DNA from: Halorubrum ruber
GTDB taxonomy: Archaea > Halobacteriota > Halobacteria > Halobacteriales > Haloferacaceae
Length of the DNA: 64,000 nucleotides
Reading direction: 5' to 3'
NCBI RefSeq assembly: GCF_018228765.1
Contig: NZ_CP073695.1
Location: 1,798,001-1,862,000, forward strand
The translations under genes and the position numbers were made by a program. The notes below the pieces were generated by a model. It saw only the letters and a program-made list of their open reading frames with translations. It was not told the DNA's origin and searched no databases. Below are positions 25,414-34,318 of this stretch, piece after piece; the stretch's first letter is position 1, and every line of letters begins with the position of its first letter.

Positions 25414-26079
25414 TCACCGGACGACCGTCGAAACGGCGATGCCGGAACCGACGGGGAGGACCGCGGTCTCCACGGCGTCGTCCGAGCGGACCGTTCCCAC
25501 GTACTCGCCGATGCCGCGCGTCTCCCCGTCGACCGCGTCGTCCGGGAGCGGTTCGCCCGCCTCGAAGTGCGCGACGAGGGCCTCGAAGTCGATCGGGCCG
25601 CGGGTGACGTTGTCGGCGACGATCACGCCGCCGGTCCTGACCTTCGGGAGCACCGTCCGGTAGGCGTCGGCGTACCGCCCCTTCTGGTGGTCGATCAGGA
25701 CCACGTCGAAGGGGCCGTCGTAGCGGTCTATCGTCTCCATCGCGTCGCCGACCTCGAAGGTGACGCGGTCGGCGTAGCCCCCCTCGTCGGCGAACGCGAC
25801 GCCCCGTTCGGCCTCGTCGGCGTCGAACTCGGTGCAGACCACGCTCCCGGCGCCGCCGCGGAGGAACCACGTGGCGGAGTAGCCGAACCCGGAGCCGAAC
25901 TCGAAGACGCGGTCGGCGTCCGTCAGCCGCGCGAGCAGTCGGAGGACCGCCCCCGCCTCGGGGCCGATGATCGGGAACCCCCACTCGTCGGCGAGGTCGG
26001 CCATCTCCGCCTGGACCGGCGTGTGTTCCGGCGCCGTCGCGGCCAGGAACCGGCGCGCTGGGTCCGTGAGCACGTCCAT
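25414..26079 (-). CDS. O-methyltransferase (SAM-dependent)
   Basis: The 221-aa protein has the Rossmann-like SAM site FEFGSGFGYSATWFLRG (about residue 58), an acidic motif (CTEFDADEAER) and the VVLIDHQKGRYADAYRTVLP plus GGVIVADNVTR stretch of the caffeoyl-CoA-type O-methyltransferase family. The methyl acceptor is unknown. The ATG at 26079 (MDVLTDPARRFL) is chosen because a TATA box (TTTAAG, 26104-26109) lies 27 bp upstream, which makes an in-frame upstream start at 26103 unlikely. It precedes the sensor kinase on the same strand. Confidence 0.88.
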   Translation of the reverse strand: MDVLTDPARRFLAATAPEHTPVQAEMADLADEWGFPIIGPEAGAVLRLLARLTDADRVFEFGSGFGYSATWFLRGGAGSVVCTEFDADEAERGVAFADEGGYADRVTFEVGDAMETIDRYDGPFDVVLIDHQKGRYADAYRTVLPKVRTGGVIVADNVTRGPIDFEALVAHFEAGEPLPDDAVDGETRGIGEYVGTVRSDDAVETAVLPVGSGIAVSTVVR

Positions 26080-26102
26080 GCGAGCGCATCGGACGCGTGT
26101 CA

Positions 26103-26110
26103 CTTAAATC
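26103..26110 (-). promoter_or_regulatory. TATA box of the O-methyltransferase gene
   Basis: The minus strand reads GATTTAAG, centred about 27 bp upstream of the ATG at 26079. This spacing decides the start codon. The gap to the divergent mutase gene holds two back-to-back promoters. Confidence 0.55.
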
Positions 26111-26178
26111 GGACCGGCGGGCGCGACTCCCGACGGGCGAGGGCCGCCGGACTGGCACCCGGCCGGCCCCTGAAAACT

Positions 26179-26186
26179 GTTAAGTC
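26179..26186 (+). promoter_or_regulatory. TATA box TGTTAAGT of the methylmalonyl-CoA mutase gene
   Basis: It is centred about 27 bp upstream of the ATG at 26210, giving a leaderless mRNA. Confidence 0.5.
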
Positions 26187-26209
26187 GCGGTCGGTCGACC
26201 GATTCGATA

Positions 26210-27883
26210 ATGTACGATCCCGAGGAACTCGCCGAGATCCGGGCGGCCAAGGAGTCGTGGGAGGACGGTACCTACGGCGAGACGGTCGACCGGTTCGGCG
26301 AGCGCGAGGAGACGTTCACCACCGACACCGGCGGCCAGGAGGTCGACCCCCTCTACACCCCGGCCGACGTCGAGACGGACTACCGCGAGGACCTCGGTTA
26401 CCCCGGCGAGGAGCCGTACACCCGCGGCGTCTACTCGACGATGCACCGCGGGCGGCTGTGGACGATGCGCCAGTACGCCGGGATGGGCACCGCCGCGGAG
26501 ACGAACGAACGCTTCCAGTACCTCATCGACGAGGGGTCGTCCGGGCTGTCGATGGCGTTCGACCTCCCGACGCAGATGGGGTACGACTCCGACGCCGCGA
26601 TGGCCGAGGGAGAGGTCGGGCGCTCCGGCGTCGCCATCGACACGCTCGACGACTTCGAGACCGTCTTCGACGGCATCCCGCTCGACGAGGTGTCCACGTC
26701 GATGACGATCAACGCGCCCGCCGCGGTCCTCCTCGCGATGTACGTCGCGATGGGCGACGAGCAGGGCGTCCCGCGCGACCAGCTCCGCGGGACGATTCAA
26801 AACGACATCATGAAGGAGTACATCGCGCGGAACCTCTACATCTACCCGCCGAAGGAGTCGATGCGGCTGATCACGGACATCTTCGAGTTCTGCGCGGCCG
26901 AGACCCCTTCGTTCAACACCATCTCCATCTCCGGGTACCACATCCGCGAGGCGGGCTCGACCGCGGCCCAGGAGATCGCGTTCACCCTCGGCGACGGCAT
27001 CGAGTACGTCGAGGCCGCGCTCGACGCCGGGCTCGACGTCGACGAGTTCGCCCCGCAGCTCTCCTTCTTCTTCAACGCCCACAACAACATCTTCGAGGAG
27101 GCCGCGAAGTTCCGCGCCGCCCGCCGGATGTGGGCGCAGATCATGGAGGAGCGGTTCGACGCCCAGAACCCCAAATCGAAGCAGCTGAAGTTCCACACCC
27201 AGACCGGCGGCTCGACGCTCACCGCCCAGCAGATCGAGAACAACGTCGTCCGCGTCTCCTATCAGGCGCTCGCGGCGGTGCTCGGCGGCACCCAGAGCCT
27301 CCACACGAACGGGAAAGACGAGGCGCTCGCGCTGCCGACCGAGAAATCCGTCCGCACCGCGCTCCGCACCCAGCAGATCCTCGCCCACGAGTCGGGCGCG
27401 GCCGACACGATCGACCCGCTCGCGGGCTCGTACTACGTCGAGAACCTCACCGACGGGATCGAGGAGGAGGCGTTCGAGATCTTAGAGGAGGTCGACCGAC
27501 GCGGCGGGATGCTGGAGGCCGTCGAGAGCGGGTGGGTCCAGCGGCAGATCCAGGACGTCGCCTTCGAGCGACAACAGGAGATCGAGGAGGGCGAGCGGAT
27601 CATCGTCGGCGTCAACGAGTTCGAGGTGGACGAAGAGCCGGAGATGGACCTCGAAGAGGTCGACCCGGACCAAGAGCAGAATCAGCGAGACCGGCTGAAC
27701 GGGGTGAAGGCCGAGCGCGACGACGATGCGGTCGACGACGCGCTCGCCGGCCTTCGCGAGGCCGCACAGGGGTCCGACAACGTGATGCCGCACATCATCG
27801 ACGCGGTAAAGGCGTACGCGACGGTCCAAGAGATATCGGACGTGCTCCGCGACGAGTTCGGGGAGTACAAGCCGGGACGGTAG
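26210..27883 (+). CDS. Methylmalonyl-CoA mutase large (substrate-binding) subunit
   Basis: The 557-aa protein matches the catalytic barrel of B12-dependent methylmalonyl-CoA mutase, which converts methylmalonyl-CoA to succinyl-CoA in propionate, odd-chain and branched amino-acid use. [38 protein letters not shown], the [20 protein letters not shown] segment and the [17 protein letters not shown] stretch are diagnostic. The C-terminal cobalamin-binding domain is absent (it would add about 140 aa), so B12 must come from a separate small subunit not in this window. The epimerase gene lies 1.6 kb downstream on the same strand, past a transporter and repeat element A. Confidence 0.95.
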   Translation: MYDPEELAEIRAAKESWEDGTYGETVDRFGEREETFTTDTGGQEVDPLYTPADVETDYREDLGYPGEEPYTRGVYSTMHRGRLWTMRQYAGMGTAAETNERFQYLIDEGSSGLSMAFDLPTQMGYDSDAAMAEGEVGRSGVAIDTLDDFETVFDGIPLDEVSTSMTINAPAAVLLAMYVAMGDEQGVPRDQLRGTIQNDIMKEYIARNLYIYPPKESMRLITDIFEFCAAETPSFNTISISGYHIREAGSTAAQEIAFTLGDGIEYVEAALDAGLDVDEFAPQLSFFFNAHNNIFEEAAKFRAARRMWAQIMEERFDAQNPKSKQLKFHTQTGGSTLTAQQIENNVVRVSYQALAAVLGGTQSLHTNGKDEALALPTEKSVRTALRTQQILAHESGAADTIDPLAGSYYVENLTDGIEEEAFEILEEVDRRGGMLEAVESGWVQRQIQDVAFERQQEIEEGERIIVGVNEFEVDEEPEMDLEEVDPDQEQNQRDRLNGVKAERDDDAVDDALAGLREAAQGSDNVMPHIIDAVKAYATVQEISDVLRDEFGEYKPGR

Positions 27884-27917
27884 GTCGGGTCGCGACGCGC
27901 TCCCGTTCGCGGACGGC

Positions 27918-28718
27918 TCAGTTCGCGCCGCGGACGACGTGCCCGTACTTCAGGAGCGCGACGAACACCGCGCCGCCGAAGGCGTTGCCGAGCGTCGCCA
28001 GCACGAGGAATCCGACGTAGTCCGCCGGGGTGATCGCGGACGACACGATCAGCCCGAACAGCACCTCGACGTTGCCCGCGATCGAGTGCGGGAGGTGGAG
28101 CAGGCCGATGGTGCCGGTGACGATCAACACGAGCAGGATCCGCGCGGTCGTGTCCTGCGCCGCCGTGATGAGCCACGCCAGCAGCCCCATCAGCCAGCCG
28201 GCGAAGACGCCGCCGACGAACAGCCACGTGAGGTCGTGGTCGACGAGCTTCAGGGCGATGGTCTCGAACGCCGCCGGGTCAACGACCCCGAGCTCCGGCA
28301 TCAGGAGCGTCACGAGCAACGTGAACAGCAGCCCGCCGACGATGTTCCCGACGTACACCAGCCCCCAGAGCCGGCCGAGCTGGCGGACCGACGCCTGGCG
28401 GTCGAGGACGGGGATCACTGCCAGCGTCGTGTGTTCGGTGAACAGCTCGGAGCGGCCGAGGATGACGAACATGAACCCGATGGAGTAGACGCTCGCTAAC
28501 AGCAGCTCGGTCGGGAGGTCGCCGAAACCGCCGGGCGAGAGGGTCAACACGACGGCCATCATCAGCGGGCCGAACCCGATGTCGAGCCCCGCCGACAGCC
28601 CGGAGAGGAGCAGCCCGGAGCGCTCCCGGTTCATCTCGTGGAGCCCGCTCTCCAGCAGCGAGCCGAGGATGTTCCGCGACGTCATCTGCTCCGTCGAGTC
28701 GGTCTCTGAGTCGCTCAC
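27918..28718 (-). CDS. Formate/nitrite transporter (FNT) family channel
   Basis: The 266-aa membrane protein has six hydrophobic segments (for example MMAVVLTLSPGG, LLLASVYSIGFMFVILG, LVYVGNIVGGLLFTLLVTLL and FVALLKYG at the end) and FNT motifs such as GRSELFTEHT and LPHSIAGN-E (LHLPHSIAGNVEV). FNT pentamers pass formate, nitrite, acetate or related small anions. The GTG at 28718 (SDSETDSTEQ) is favoured, although an ATG at 28829 would add a proline- and glycine-rich stretch unlike the family. It is convergent with the mutase, with 34 bp between stops. Confidence 0.85.
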   Translation of the reverse strand: MSDSETDSTEQMTSRNILGSLLESGLHEMNRERSGLLLSGLSAGLDIGFGPLMMAVVLTLSPGGFGDLPTELLLASVYSIGFMFVILGRSELFTEHTTLAVIPVLDRQASVRQLGRLWGLVYVGNIVGGLLFTLLVTLLMPELGVVDPAAFETIALKLVDHDLTWLFVGGVFAGWLMGLLAWLITAAQDTTARILLVLIVTGTIGLLHLPHSIAGNVEVLFGLIVSSAITPADYVGFLVLATLGNAFGGAVFVALLKYGHVVRGAN

Positions 28719-28942
28719 GGGGTGGATCGTCCCCGCTTCGACCGGACCGCACCCAAACCTTTGGATCCCGGCGGGGAGCGACGGGAAGGCACTTCGTCCG
28801 ACTCGGTTGAAACCCTCACCAGGAGACATATTCTGCTCCGGTTGTGGTCAATACAGACGTAACGACGAGCGATTTCGGGAGTACGTGTAGTACGTCGTGA
28901 GTGAGGTCATTTATAAACCAGAGTGCGGTGTTGCTGTCGGCT

Positions 28943-29293
28943 ATTTATAAGTGACTGACGCCACCGCGGCGAGTGTCTCCAAAGCCCCAGCCGGGAGGGC
29001 GTCGTACGCTCGCTGTCGTTCGAAAGGCGCGAAGCGCCTTTCGTGATGACGAGAGAGCTTTGCTCTCTCGAACCACGCTCCTCGGTCGCTCACTCCGTTC
29101 GCTCCCTGCGGTGCTTACGTCGCCTACGACGCCCTCACGGCTGCCCCTTTGAGTCCCGCCCCACACAGCGACCGCACCTCACGCCTCCCCAACCTCGCCG
29201 CTCACGCCCTGCGGGCGTTCGCGGCGTCCCTCGCGCGTGCGACTCGCGCCCTCCGGGCGCTCGTCGGCACGCGCCACCGCACTCCTTTTATAA
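28943..29293 (+). repeat. Element A: structured non-coding repeat with its own TATA box, candidate ncRNA
   Basis: It begins at TATA box ATTTATAA (28943-28950) and ends at TTTTATAA (29286-29293). A predicted start near 28974 precedes AAAGCCCCAGCCG. A 19-nt arm (28988-29006) pairs with 29125-29143, with one mismatch. Inside the loop are two perfect hairpins, 29021-29043 (10 bp) and 29050-29070 (9 bp). Further conserved blocks are 29139-29164 and 29171-29196, then hairpins at 29196-29226 and 29246-29260, then GGCACGCGCCACCGCA (29266-29281). Element B (53401-53696, minus) shares the order, the blocks and the pairing with compensating changes. The remaining gap sequence, 28719-28942 and 29294-29478, holds only another TATA-like box (28909-28918) and no gene. 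Confidence 0.75.
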
Positions 29294-29478
29294 GCGCTCG
29301 TCGCAGTGGCTCACGGCAATTTAAATACTGAATCGCTGCTACCGATCTGCGATACTCACTCCCGCACTCGATCAAGAAGCACTCTTCAGCAACTGGCTGT
29401 TTCAGACGAGAGCGGAGCTGAATAGTAGTGTTTCAACGGGGCTCTTCGCCCCGGCGCTCTGACCCCGGCCCGCTCGGT

Positions 29479-29488
29479 CCTTATAAGT
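29479..29488 (+). promoter_or_regulatory. TATA box CCTTATAAGT of the epimerase gene
   Basis: It is centred about 28 bp upstream of the ATG at 29512, so the epimerase has its own leaderless promoter rather than being co-transcribed with the mutase. Confidence 0.6.
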
Positions 29489-29511
29489 CGTCGGCGCCCA
29501 TTCCGGCCCGT

Positions 29512-29898
29512 ATGCGCTTCGACCACGTCGGCGTCGCGACACGCGACGCCACCGCCCTCGCCGACCTGTTCGGCGGTCTGCTCGACGCACCGGTCGCCCA
29601 CGAGGAAGCGTTCGACGGGATGCGCGTCGTCTTCCTCGAACTCGACGGCGGCGGCTACTTCGAGCTGCTCGAACCGGACGCGGGCGGGACGATCGCGGAC
29701 TATCTCGACCGCGAGGGGCCCGGCGTCCACCACGTCGCGCTCGCGGTCGACGACCTCCCGACCGCGCTCGACGACGCGCGCGACCTCGACATCGACCTCG
29801 TCGACGAAGAGCCCCGTCCCGGCGCGTGGGGCCACGAAGTGGCGTTCTGTCACCCGGGATCGACGGGCGGCGTGCTCGTGGAGTTCGTCGAACACTGA
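29512..29898 (+). CDS. mce: Methylmalonyl-CoA epimerase
   Basis: The 128-aa VOC-fold enzyme interconverts the (R) and (S) forms of methylmalonyl-CoA so the mutase can use both. MRFDHVGVATRD at the start (metal His5), MRVVFLELDGGGYFELLEPD, GPGVHHVALAVDDLPTAL (second His) and the terminal GGVLVEFVEH (metal Glu) match the family, and length is typical. It is next in the strand order after the mutase large subunit, with the FNT gene and element A in between. Its role therefore pairs with the mutase. Confidence 0.92.
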   Translation: MRFDHVGVATRDATALADLFGGLLDAPVAHEEAFDGMRVVFLELDGGGYFELLEPDAGGTIADYLDREGPGVHHVALAVDDLPTALDDARDLDIDLVDEEPRPGAWGHEVAFCHPGSTGGVLVEFVEH

Positions 29899-29928
29899 GA
29901 GGCGGCGGCCCCTCTCGCTCCTACCGGC

Positions 29929-32076
29929 TCACTCCTCGTCGGACTCGGCCTCGACCGCCGGGTCGTGCGTCTCGTACCAGTCGAGGATCTTCTCCAACCG
30001 GTGGATCGCGCGGTCCGGGTCGCCGATGTTGTGGTGTTCGTCGGGGTAGACGACCAGCTCCGCGTCGATCCCCTGCTTGCGCGCCGCGACGTACAGCTGC
30101 TCCGACTGCGACGGGGGACACCGCCAGTCCTCGCCGCCGGCCATCACGAGCAGCGGCGTCTCAATGTTCCCGGCGTCGAGGATCGCCGTCGACGCGTCGA
30201 ACGCCTCCGGGTTCTCCCACGGGAGCCCGAACTCCGCCTCCATCCAGATGTGCGTGTCGTCCGTACCGAACGCGGAACGGATGTCGTAGATCCCGTGTTC
30301 CGGGGCCGCGGCGGTGAACAGGTCGGGCTCCTGCGTGACGAGGAACCCCTGCGCGATGCCGCCGTACGAGAAGCCGTGGCCGAACACGCGGTCGGGGTCG
30401 ACCCAGCCGCGGTCCGCGAGCGCCTCGACGCCGGCCGCGATGTCGTCGACTTCGGCGGTCCCCCACTTCCCGGTCAGCTCCGCGGTGAACTCCCGGCCGC
30501 GGGAGGTGCCGCCGCGGTAGTTCGGGCGGAAGACGAGGTAGCCCCGGCTCGTCAACGCGGCGTGCCCGAAGCTGAACACGGGCTCGTCGTACGACATCGG
30601 GCCGCCGTGGATCGCCACCACCAGCGGGTGGTCGCCGTCCTCGGGGTCGACGTCGGGGTCGTGGTAGAGGACGCCGTCGAGCGTCCAACCGTCGGACTCC
30701 CACTCGACCCGGCGGGCCTCCGGCATCGCGAACTCGTCGACGAGCGACTCGTTGACGCGGGTGAGGCGCCGGAAGGAGTCGGGTTCAGACTCCTTGTCGA
30801 GATCGTCGACGTCGACCGCGTACAGGTCGGATCCGTCTTCCGGGTCCGAGAGGACCGTCACCGCCGTCGACCCGTCGTCGGCGACGTCGAACCCGGCCAT
30901 GGCGCGGTCGCGGCCCTGCGCCTCGAAGAGGCGCTCGACGGTCCCGTCCGTCTCGACGCGGACCAGCCGCGTGCGGCTCTCGTCGGCGATCCGAGTGTAG
31001 ATCGCGCCGTCGATCCACACCGGCTCGCCGCCCCGGGCGACCGTCCGGTCAAGGTCGGCGGTGAGCGAGACGGGGTCGTCGCGGGCGTCCGCGTCCGCCT
31101 CGGCGTCGACGAGGTACACCTCCGCCGGGGCGGGCGGGTCGTCGGGGTCGCTGCCGACCGTCGCGATCCCGTCGCCGTCGGGGCGCCATGCCGGCGCGCC
31201 GTGGGTGAGGTCGCCGCCCGTGAGCCGCTCGGCGTCGCCGCCGTCGGGCGAGACGGCGTAGAGGTCGCGGACGGAGGTGTCGTCCGGGCGGTCGAGCCGA
31301 CAGGAGGTGAACGCGATCCGGTCCTCCGGGCCCCACGTCGGGTCCATCCCGGCGAGGTCCTCGAAGGCGCCGCCGCCGTACGCGTCGTCGAGGCGTCGGG
31401 GGTCGCTCTCGGGATCGTCGGGGTCGACGACGAAGAGGTACCGCGTCACCTCGTCGGTCCACCCCGCGCCGTTCACCTTGTGCTGGAGGCGAGTCGTCTC
31501 GATGGGGCCGCCCTCCTCGCGGACCTGGTCGAGGTACTCCGACTCCTCGTCGGTCGGGTCGCGCGACTCGATCACGAGGCGGTCCCCGTCGGGCGACCAG
31601 TCGAAGCCGGCGACGCCCTCGTCGCGTTCGGTAACCTGACGGGCGTCGCCGCCCAGCGCGAGGTCAAAGATCCACACCTGCGGCTTGGGCTCCTCGTCGC
31701 CGTTTCCGAGGGGTTCGTCCTCGTCTTCCTCGGCCTCGTCTCCTCCCTCGTCGTCTTCGGTCTCCGCTTCCTCGTCGTCCTCCTCGTCTCGGTCGCGCCA
31801 GCCGACCCGCCGCTCGGCGTCGCGGTCGCGGGCGGCCACGAACGCGAGGCGGTCGCCGTCGGGCCCCCACGTCGGTGCGGAGGCGCCCGAGTCGCTCGTC
31901 AGCCGGTGCGGCTCGCGGGAGCCGTCGGTGGGAGCGACGAACAGCGAGGAGACCGCCTCGTCGGCGGCCTGGTCGTACTCGGTCGCGGTGAAGGCGACGC
32001 GGTCGCCGGTCGGGGAGACGGCGACCTCGCCGACCTGCGTCAGGTCGTAGTAGGCGTCCAGCGGCAGTTCCGACAT
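29929..32076 (-). CDS. S9 family (prolyl oligopeptidase-type) serine peptidase
   Basis: The 715-aa protein has an N-terminal beta-propeller (WD40/TolB-like repeats such as SPTGDRVAFTAT, SPDGDRLVIESRD) and a C-terminal alpha/beta-hydrolase domain from about 455. The nucleophile is in GHGFSYGG, the Asp in MAGGEDWRCPPSQSEQLY and the His in YPDEHHNIG. A long acidic low-complexity stretch lies in the propeller (about 95-125). It cleaves peptides or acyl-amino acids and is probably cytoplasmic, since no signal peptide is seen. The stop lies 30 bp from the mce stop (convergent). Confidence 0.92.
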   Translation of the reverse strand: MSELPLDAYYDLTQVGEVAVSPTGDRVAFTATEYDQAADEAVSSLFVAPTDGSREPHRLTSDSGASAPTWGPDGDRLAFVAARDRDAERRVGWRDRDEEDDEEAETEDDEGGDEAEEDEDEPLGNGDEEPKPQVWIFDLALGGDARQVTERDEGVAGFDWSPDGDRLVIESRDPTDEESEYLDQVREEGGPIETTRLQHKVNGAGWTDEVTRYLFVVDPDDPESDPRRLDDAYGGGAFEDLAGMDPTWGPEDRIAFTSCRLDRPDDTSVRDLYAVSPDGGDAERLTGGDLTHGAPAWRPDGDGIATVGSDPDDPPAPAEVYLVDAEADADARDDPVSLTADLDRTVARGGEPVWIDGAIYTRIADESRTRLVRVETDGTVERLFEAQGRDRAMAGFDVADDGSTAVTVLSDPEDGSDLYAVDVDDLDKESEPDSFRRLTRVNESLVDEFAMPEARRVEWESDGWTLDGVLYHDPDVDPEDGDHPLVVAIHGGPMSYDEPVFSFGHAALTSRGYLVFRPNYRGGTSRGREFTAELTGKWGTAEVDDIAAGVEALADRGWVDPDRVFGHGFSYGGIAQGFLVTQEPDLFTAAAPEHGIYDIRSAFGTDDTHIWMEAEFGLPWENPEAFDASTAILDAGNIETPLLVMAGGEDWRCPPSQSEQLYVAARKQGIDAELVVYPDEHHNIGDPDRAIHRLEKILDWYETHDPAVEAESDEE

Positions 32077-32178
32077 GAACCCATCCAGCGGCGGGCGCAG
32101 GAAATACGTTCGGGCCGCGGAACCTCGCCGGGCGGGAGCAACGCGGTCGCCCGCGACGCGGAGCGGTGGACGGCGACC

Positions 32179-32186
32179 GACTTAAC
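32179..32186 (+). promoter_or_regulatory. TATA-like box GACTTAAC of the cyclase gene
   Basis: Centred about 28 bp upstream of the GTG at 32211, it supports that start over the in-frame GTG at 32166, which lies before the box. Confidence 0.45.
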
Positions 32187-32210
32187 CGCGCCGCGCCCGC
32201 ACCGCAGCCC

Positions 32211-32915
32211 GTGTTCCGCGATCTCTCGCAGCCGATCGAGACGGGGATGCCGACCTACCCCGGCGATCCCGAGGTGACGCTGGCGTCCGACGCGACCCAC
32301 GAGGCCGACGGCTACGCGACGAGCGAGCTCCGGACCGGGACGCATGCGGGAACGCACGTCGACGCGCCGACGCACACCGTCCCCGACGGCGAGGCGATAG
32401 ACGAGCGGGCAGTCGGGCGGTTCGCGTTCGACGCGCGGCTCGTCGACCCCCGCCCGCTCGAACCGCGGGAAGCGATCGCGCCCGACGCGCTGCCCGAGCC
32501 GAGCGACCTCGACCCGAACGTCGATCTCCTCGTCCTCCGGACCGGGTGGGAATCGCACTGGGGGACCGAGCGGTACCGCGACCACCCGTATCTGACCGCG
32601 GCGGCCGCCGAGCGCTGTCGCGCGGCGGGGGTCGGCGTCGGTCTCGATACGTTCGGGCCCGATCTGACCCCGACCGCGGGAGGCGCCGCCGGATCGTCCG
32701 CGACCGCATGCGACGCCGACTCGGCCGCAACGACGGACGACGAACCCGGCGGGACTCCCTCCCACGACGTCCTCTTGGGCGACTCGCTCCCGATCGTCGA
32801 GAACCTCCGCGGCCTCGACGGCCTCCCGCACCGGTTCCGGATCTACGCCTTCCCGCTCCGGCTTCGCGGCGCCGACGGGTCGCCGGTGCGCGCGGTCGCG
32901 GAGTGGGAGAATTAG
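32211..32915 (+). CDS. Cyclase family protein (kynurenine formamidase fold)
   Basis: The 234-aa protein carries the metal-binding signature HAGTHVDAPTH of the cyclase/arylformamidase family and its opening LSQPIETGMPTYPGDP. Later metal His and Glu residues fall in SHDVLLGDSLPIVENL. Members hydrolyse N-formyl or cyclic amides such as N-formylkynurenine. An acidic and Ser/Thr-rich insert at about 165-188 is a haloarchaeal feature. The GTG at 32211 follows from promoter spacing. It is divergent from the S9 peptidase. Confidence 0.85.
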   Translation: MFRDLSQPIETGMPTYPGDPEVTLASDATHEADGYATSELRTGTHAGTHVDAPTHTVPDGEAIDERAVGRFAFDARLVDPRPLEPREAIAPDALPEPSDLDPNVDLLVLRTGWESHWGTERYRDHPYLTAAAAERCRAAGVGVGLDTFGPDLTPTAGGAAGSSATACDADSAATTDDEPGGTPSHDVLLGDSLPIVENLRGLDGLPHRFRIYAFPLRLRGADGSPVRAVAEWEN

Positions 32916-32967
32916 CCGGCCGCGGACCGCCGCGCGCGCCGGATCGCGGGCGCCCCAGACCAAACCC

Positions 32968-32976
32968 GTTTTAAGC
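32968..32976 (+). promoter_or_regulatory. TATA box GTTTTAAGC of the L44e ribosomal operon
   Basis: Transcription should begin near 32999, leaving a leader of about 12 nt before the ATG at 33011. It is the only good promoter ahead of the five-gene translation cluster. Confidence 0.55.
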
Positions 32977-33010
32977 GTCGGCGACGAACCGCGCCATAAG
33001 GTCGATATCC

Positions 33011-33292
33011 ATGGAAATGCCACGCCGCTTCAACACGTACTGCCCACACTGTGACTCCCACCACGAGCACGAGGTGGAGAAGGTCCGATCGGGTCGCGCG
33101 ACCGGAATGAAGCGCGACGCGCGGCAGCGACGCCGCGCACTCGCGACGATCGGCAACGCCGGCGGGTACTCGAAGGTGCCCGGTGGCGACAAGCCGACGA
33201 AGAAGACCCACCTGAAGTACCGCTGCGGCGACTGCGGGAAAGCCCACATGCGCGAGGGATGGCGCGCCGGCCGTCTCACGTTCCAGGAGTAA
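33011..33292 (+). CDS. rpl44e: Large-subunit ribosomal protein L44e
   Basis: The 93-aa protein is the archaeal and eukaryotic-type L44e of the 50S subunit. It opens [21 protein letters not shown], with the first zinc CxxC, and has the second CxxC in [18 protein letters not shown]. The basic middle is rRNA-binding. Length fits the haloarchaeal protein (about 92 aa). It starts the operon with S27e, aIF2-alpha, Nop10 and PAC2, with S27e beginning 2 bp after its stop. I take the first of two close in-frame ATGs (33011 and 33017). Confidence 0.97.
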   Translation: MEMPRRFNTYCPHCDSHHEHEVEKVRSGRATGMKRDARQRRRALATIGNAGGYSKVPGGDKPTKKTHLKYRCGDCGKAHMREGWRAGRLTFQE

Positions 33293-33294
33293 GC

Positions 33295-33468
33295 ATGGCG
33301 GGAGACTTCCACCGCGTCGCCTGCGGCGACTGCGAGAACGAACAGGTCGTCTTCGGCAAGGCCTCCTCCACGGTGTCGTGCGCGGTCTGCGGCACGACCC
33401 TCGCGACCCCAACCGGCGGAGAGGCGGAGCTTCACGGCGAAATCGTCGAAACCGTTGAGGCGCGGTAA
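33295..33468 (+). CDS. rps27e: Small-subunit ribosomal protein S27e
   Basis: The 57-aa protein opens MAGDFHRVACGDCENEQVVF and has a four-Cys zinc site: CGDC and CAVCG near residues 10 and 30. It continues TLATPTGGEAELHGEIVE, a good match to archaeal S27e. It sits immediately after L44e with 2 bp between stop and start and 18 bp before aIF2-alpha, so the three are one transcript. The start ATG at 33295 is the first in frame. Confidence 0.96.
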   Translation: MAGDFHRVACGDCENEQVVFGKASSTVSCAVCGTTLATPTGGEAELHGEIVETVEAR

Positions 33469-33486
33469 CCGCCTCACCCACCCCGT

Positions 33487-34287
33487 ATGAAGTACAGCGG
33501 CTGGCCCGAACCCGGCGAGTTGGTGGTCGGCGACGTCGACGAGATCGCCGACTTCGGCGTGTTCGTCGACCTCGACGAGTACGAGGAGAAGCGCGGCCTC
33601 TGTCACATCAGCGAGGTCGCCTCCGGCTGGATCAAGAACGTCCGCGACCACGTCCGCGAGGGACAGACGGTCGTCGCGAAGGTGTTGGAGGTCGACGAGT
33701 CGTCGAACCAGATCGACCTGTCGATCAAAGACGTCAACGAACACCAGCGCAAGGAGACGATCCAAGACTGGAAGAACGCCCAGAAGGCCGACAACTGGAT
33801 GCTCATCGCGCTCGGCGAGGACGTCGACGACGACCGCTACACGTCGGTCGCCAACGCCCTCCTCGCAGAGTACGAGAGCCTCTACGACGCCTTCGAGTCG
33901 GCCGCGATCAGCGGCGACGAGGCGCTCGACGACGTCGACGTCGACGGCGACACCGCCGACGCGATCGTCACGGCCGCCCGCGACAACGTCTCCGTCCCGT
34001 ACGTCGACGTGACGGGGTACGTCGACCTCGAGTCTGCGGCCCCCGACGGCGTCGACGACGTGCGCGACGCGCTCGCGGCCGCCGAGGGGAACGGCGAGAT
34101 CCCGGACGGCGTCGAGCTCGACGTCGGCTACGTGGGCTCGCCCGAGTACCGGATCAAGGTCCGCGCGCCGGACTACAAGACGGCGGAGTCGCAGCTCGAG
34201 ACCGCCGCCGAGCGCGCCCGCGAGTCCATCGAGGCCGCCGGCGGCGCCGGCGAGTTCCACCGCGAGCGACGCGAAGACGACGAGTAA
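33487..34287 (+). CDS. Translation initiation factor aIF2 subunit alpha
   Basis: The 266-aa protein is the alpha subunit of aIF2, which carries initiator tRNA to the small subunit. The N-terminal S1/OB domain (about 8-85) includes [20 protein letters not shown] and [21 protein letters not shown] helical domain follows (90-175), and an alpha/beta domain with [20 protein letters not shown] and [19 protein letters not shown] completes it. Length is normal. The operon neighbours are the ones kept together across archaea. Confidence 0.96.
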   Translation: MKYSGWPEPGELVVGDVDEIADFGVFVDLDEYEEKRGLCHISEVASGWIKNVRDHVREGQTVVAKVLEVDESSNQIDLSIKDVNEHQRKETIQDWKNAQKADNWMLIALGEDVDDDRYTSVANALLAEYESLYDAFESAAISGDEALDDVDVDGDTADAIVTAARDNVSVPYVDVTGYVDLESAAPDGVDDVRDALAAAEGNGEIPDGVELDVGYVGSPEYRIKVRAPDYKTAESQLETAAERARESIEAAGGAGEFHRERREDDE

Positions 34288-34318
34288 CCGCGGCCCGTTC
34301 GACCCGCAACCTTTTACC

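Noticed and set aside
28943..29293. Element A as an insertion sequence
   Set aside because: There is no transposase frame and no clear terminal inverted repeat. It stays open only as a non-autonomous element.
29043..29324. Open frame of 93 codons inside element A (RCLRRLRRPHGCPFESRPT)
   Set aside because: A similar frame appears in element B (101 codons) only because the DNA block is shared. The frames diverge outside it, are Arg- and Pro-rich unlike halophile proteins, and cross hairpins. It is better explained as a by-product of the repeat.
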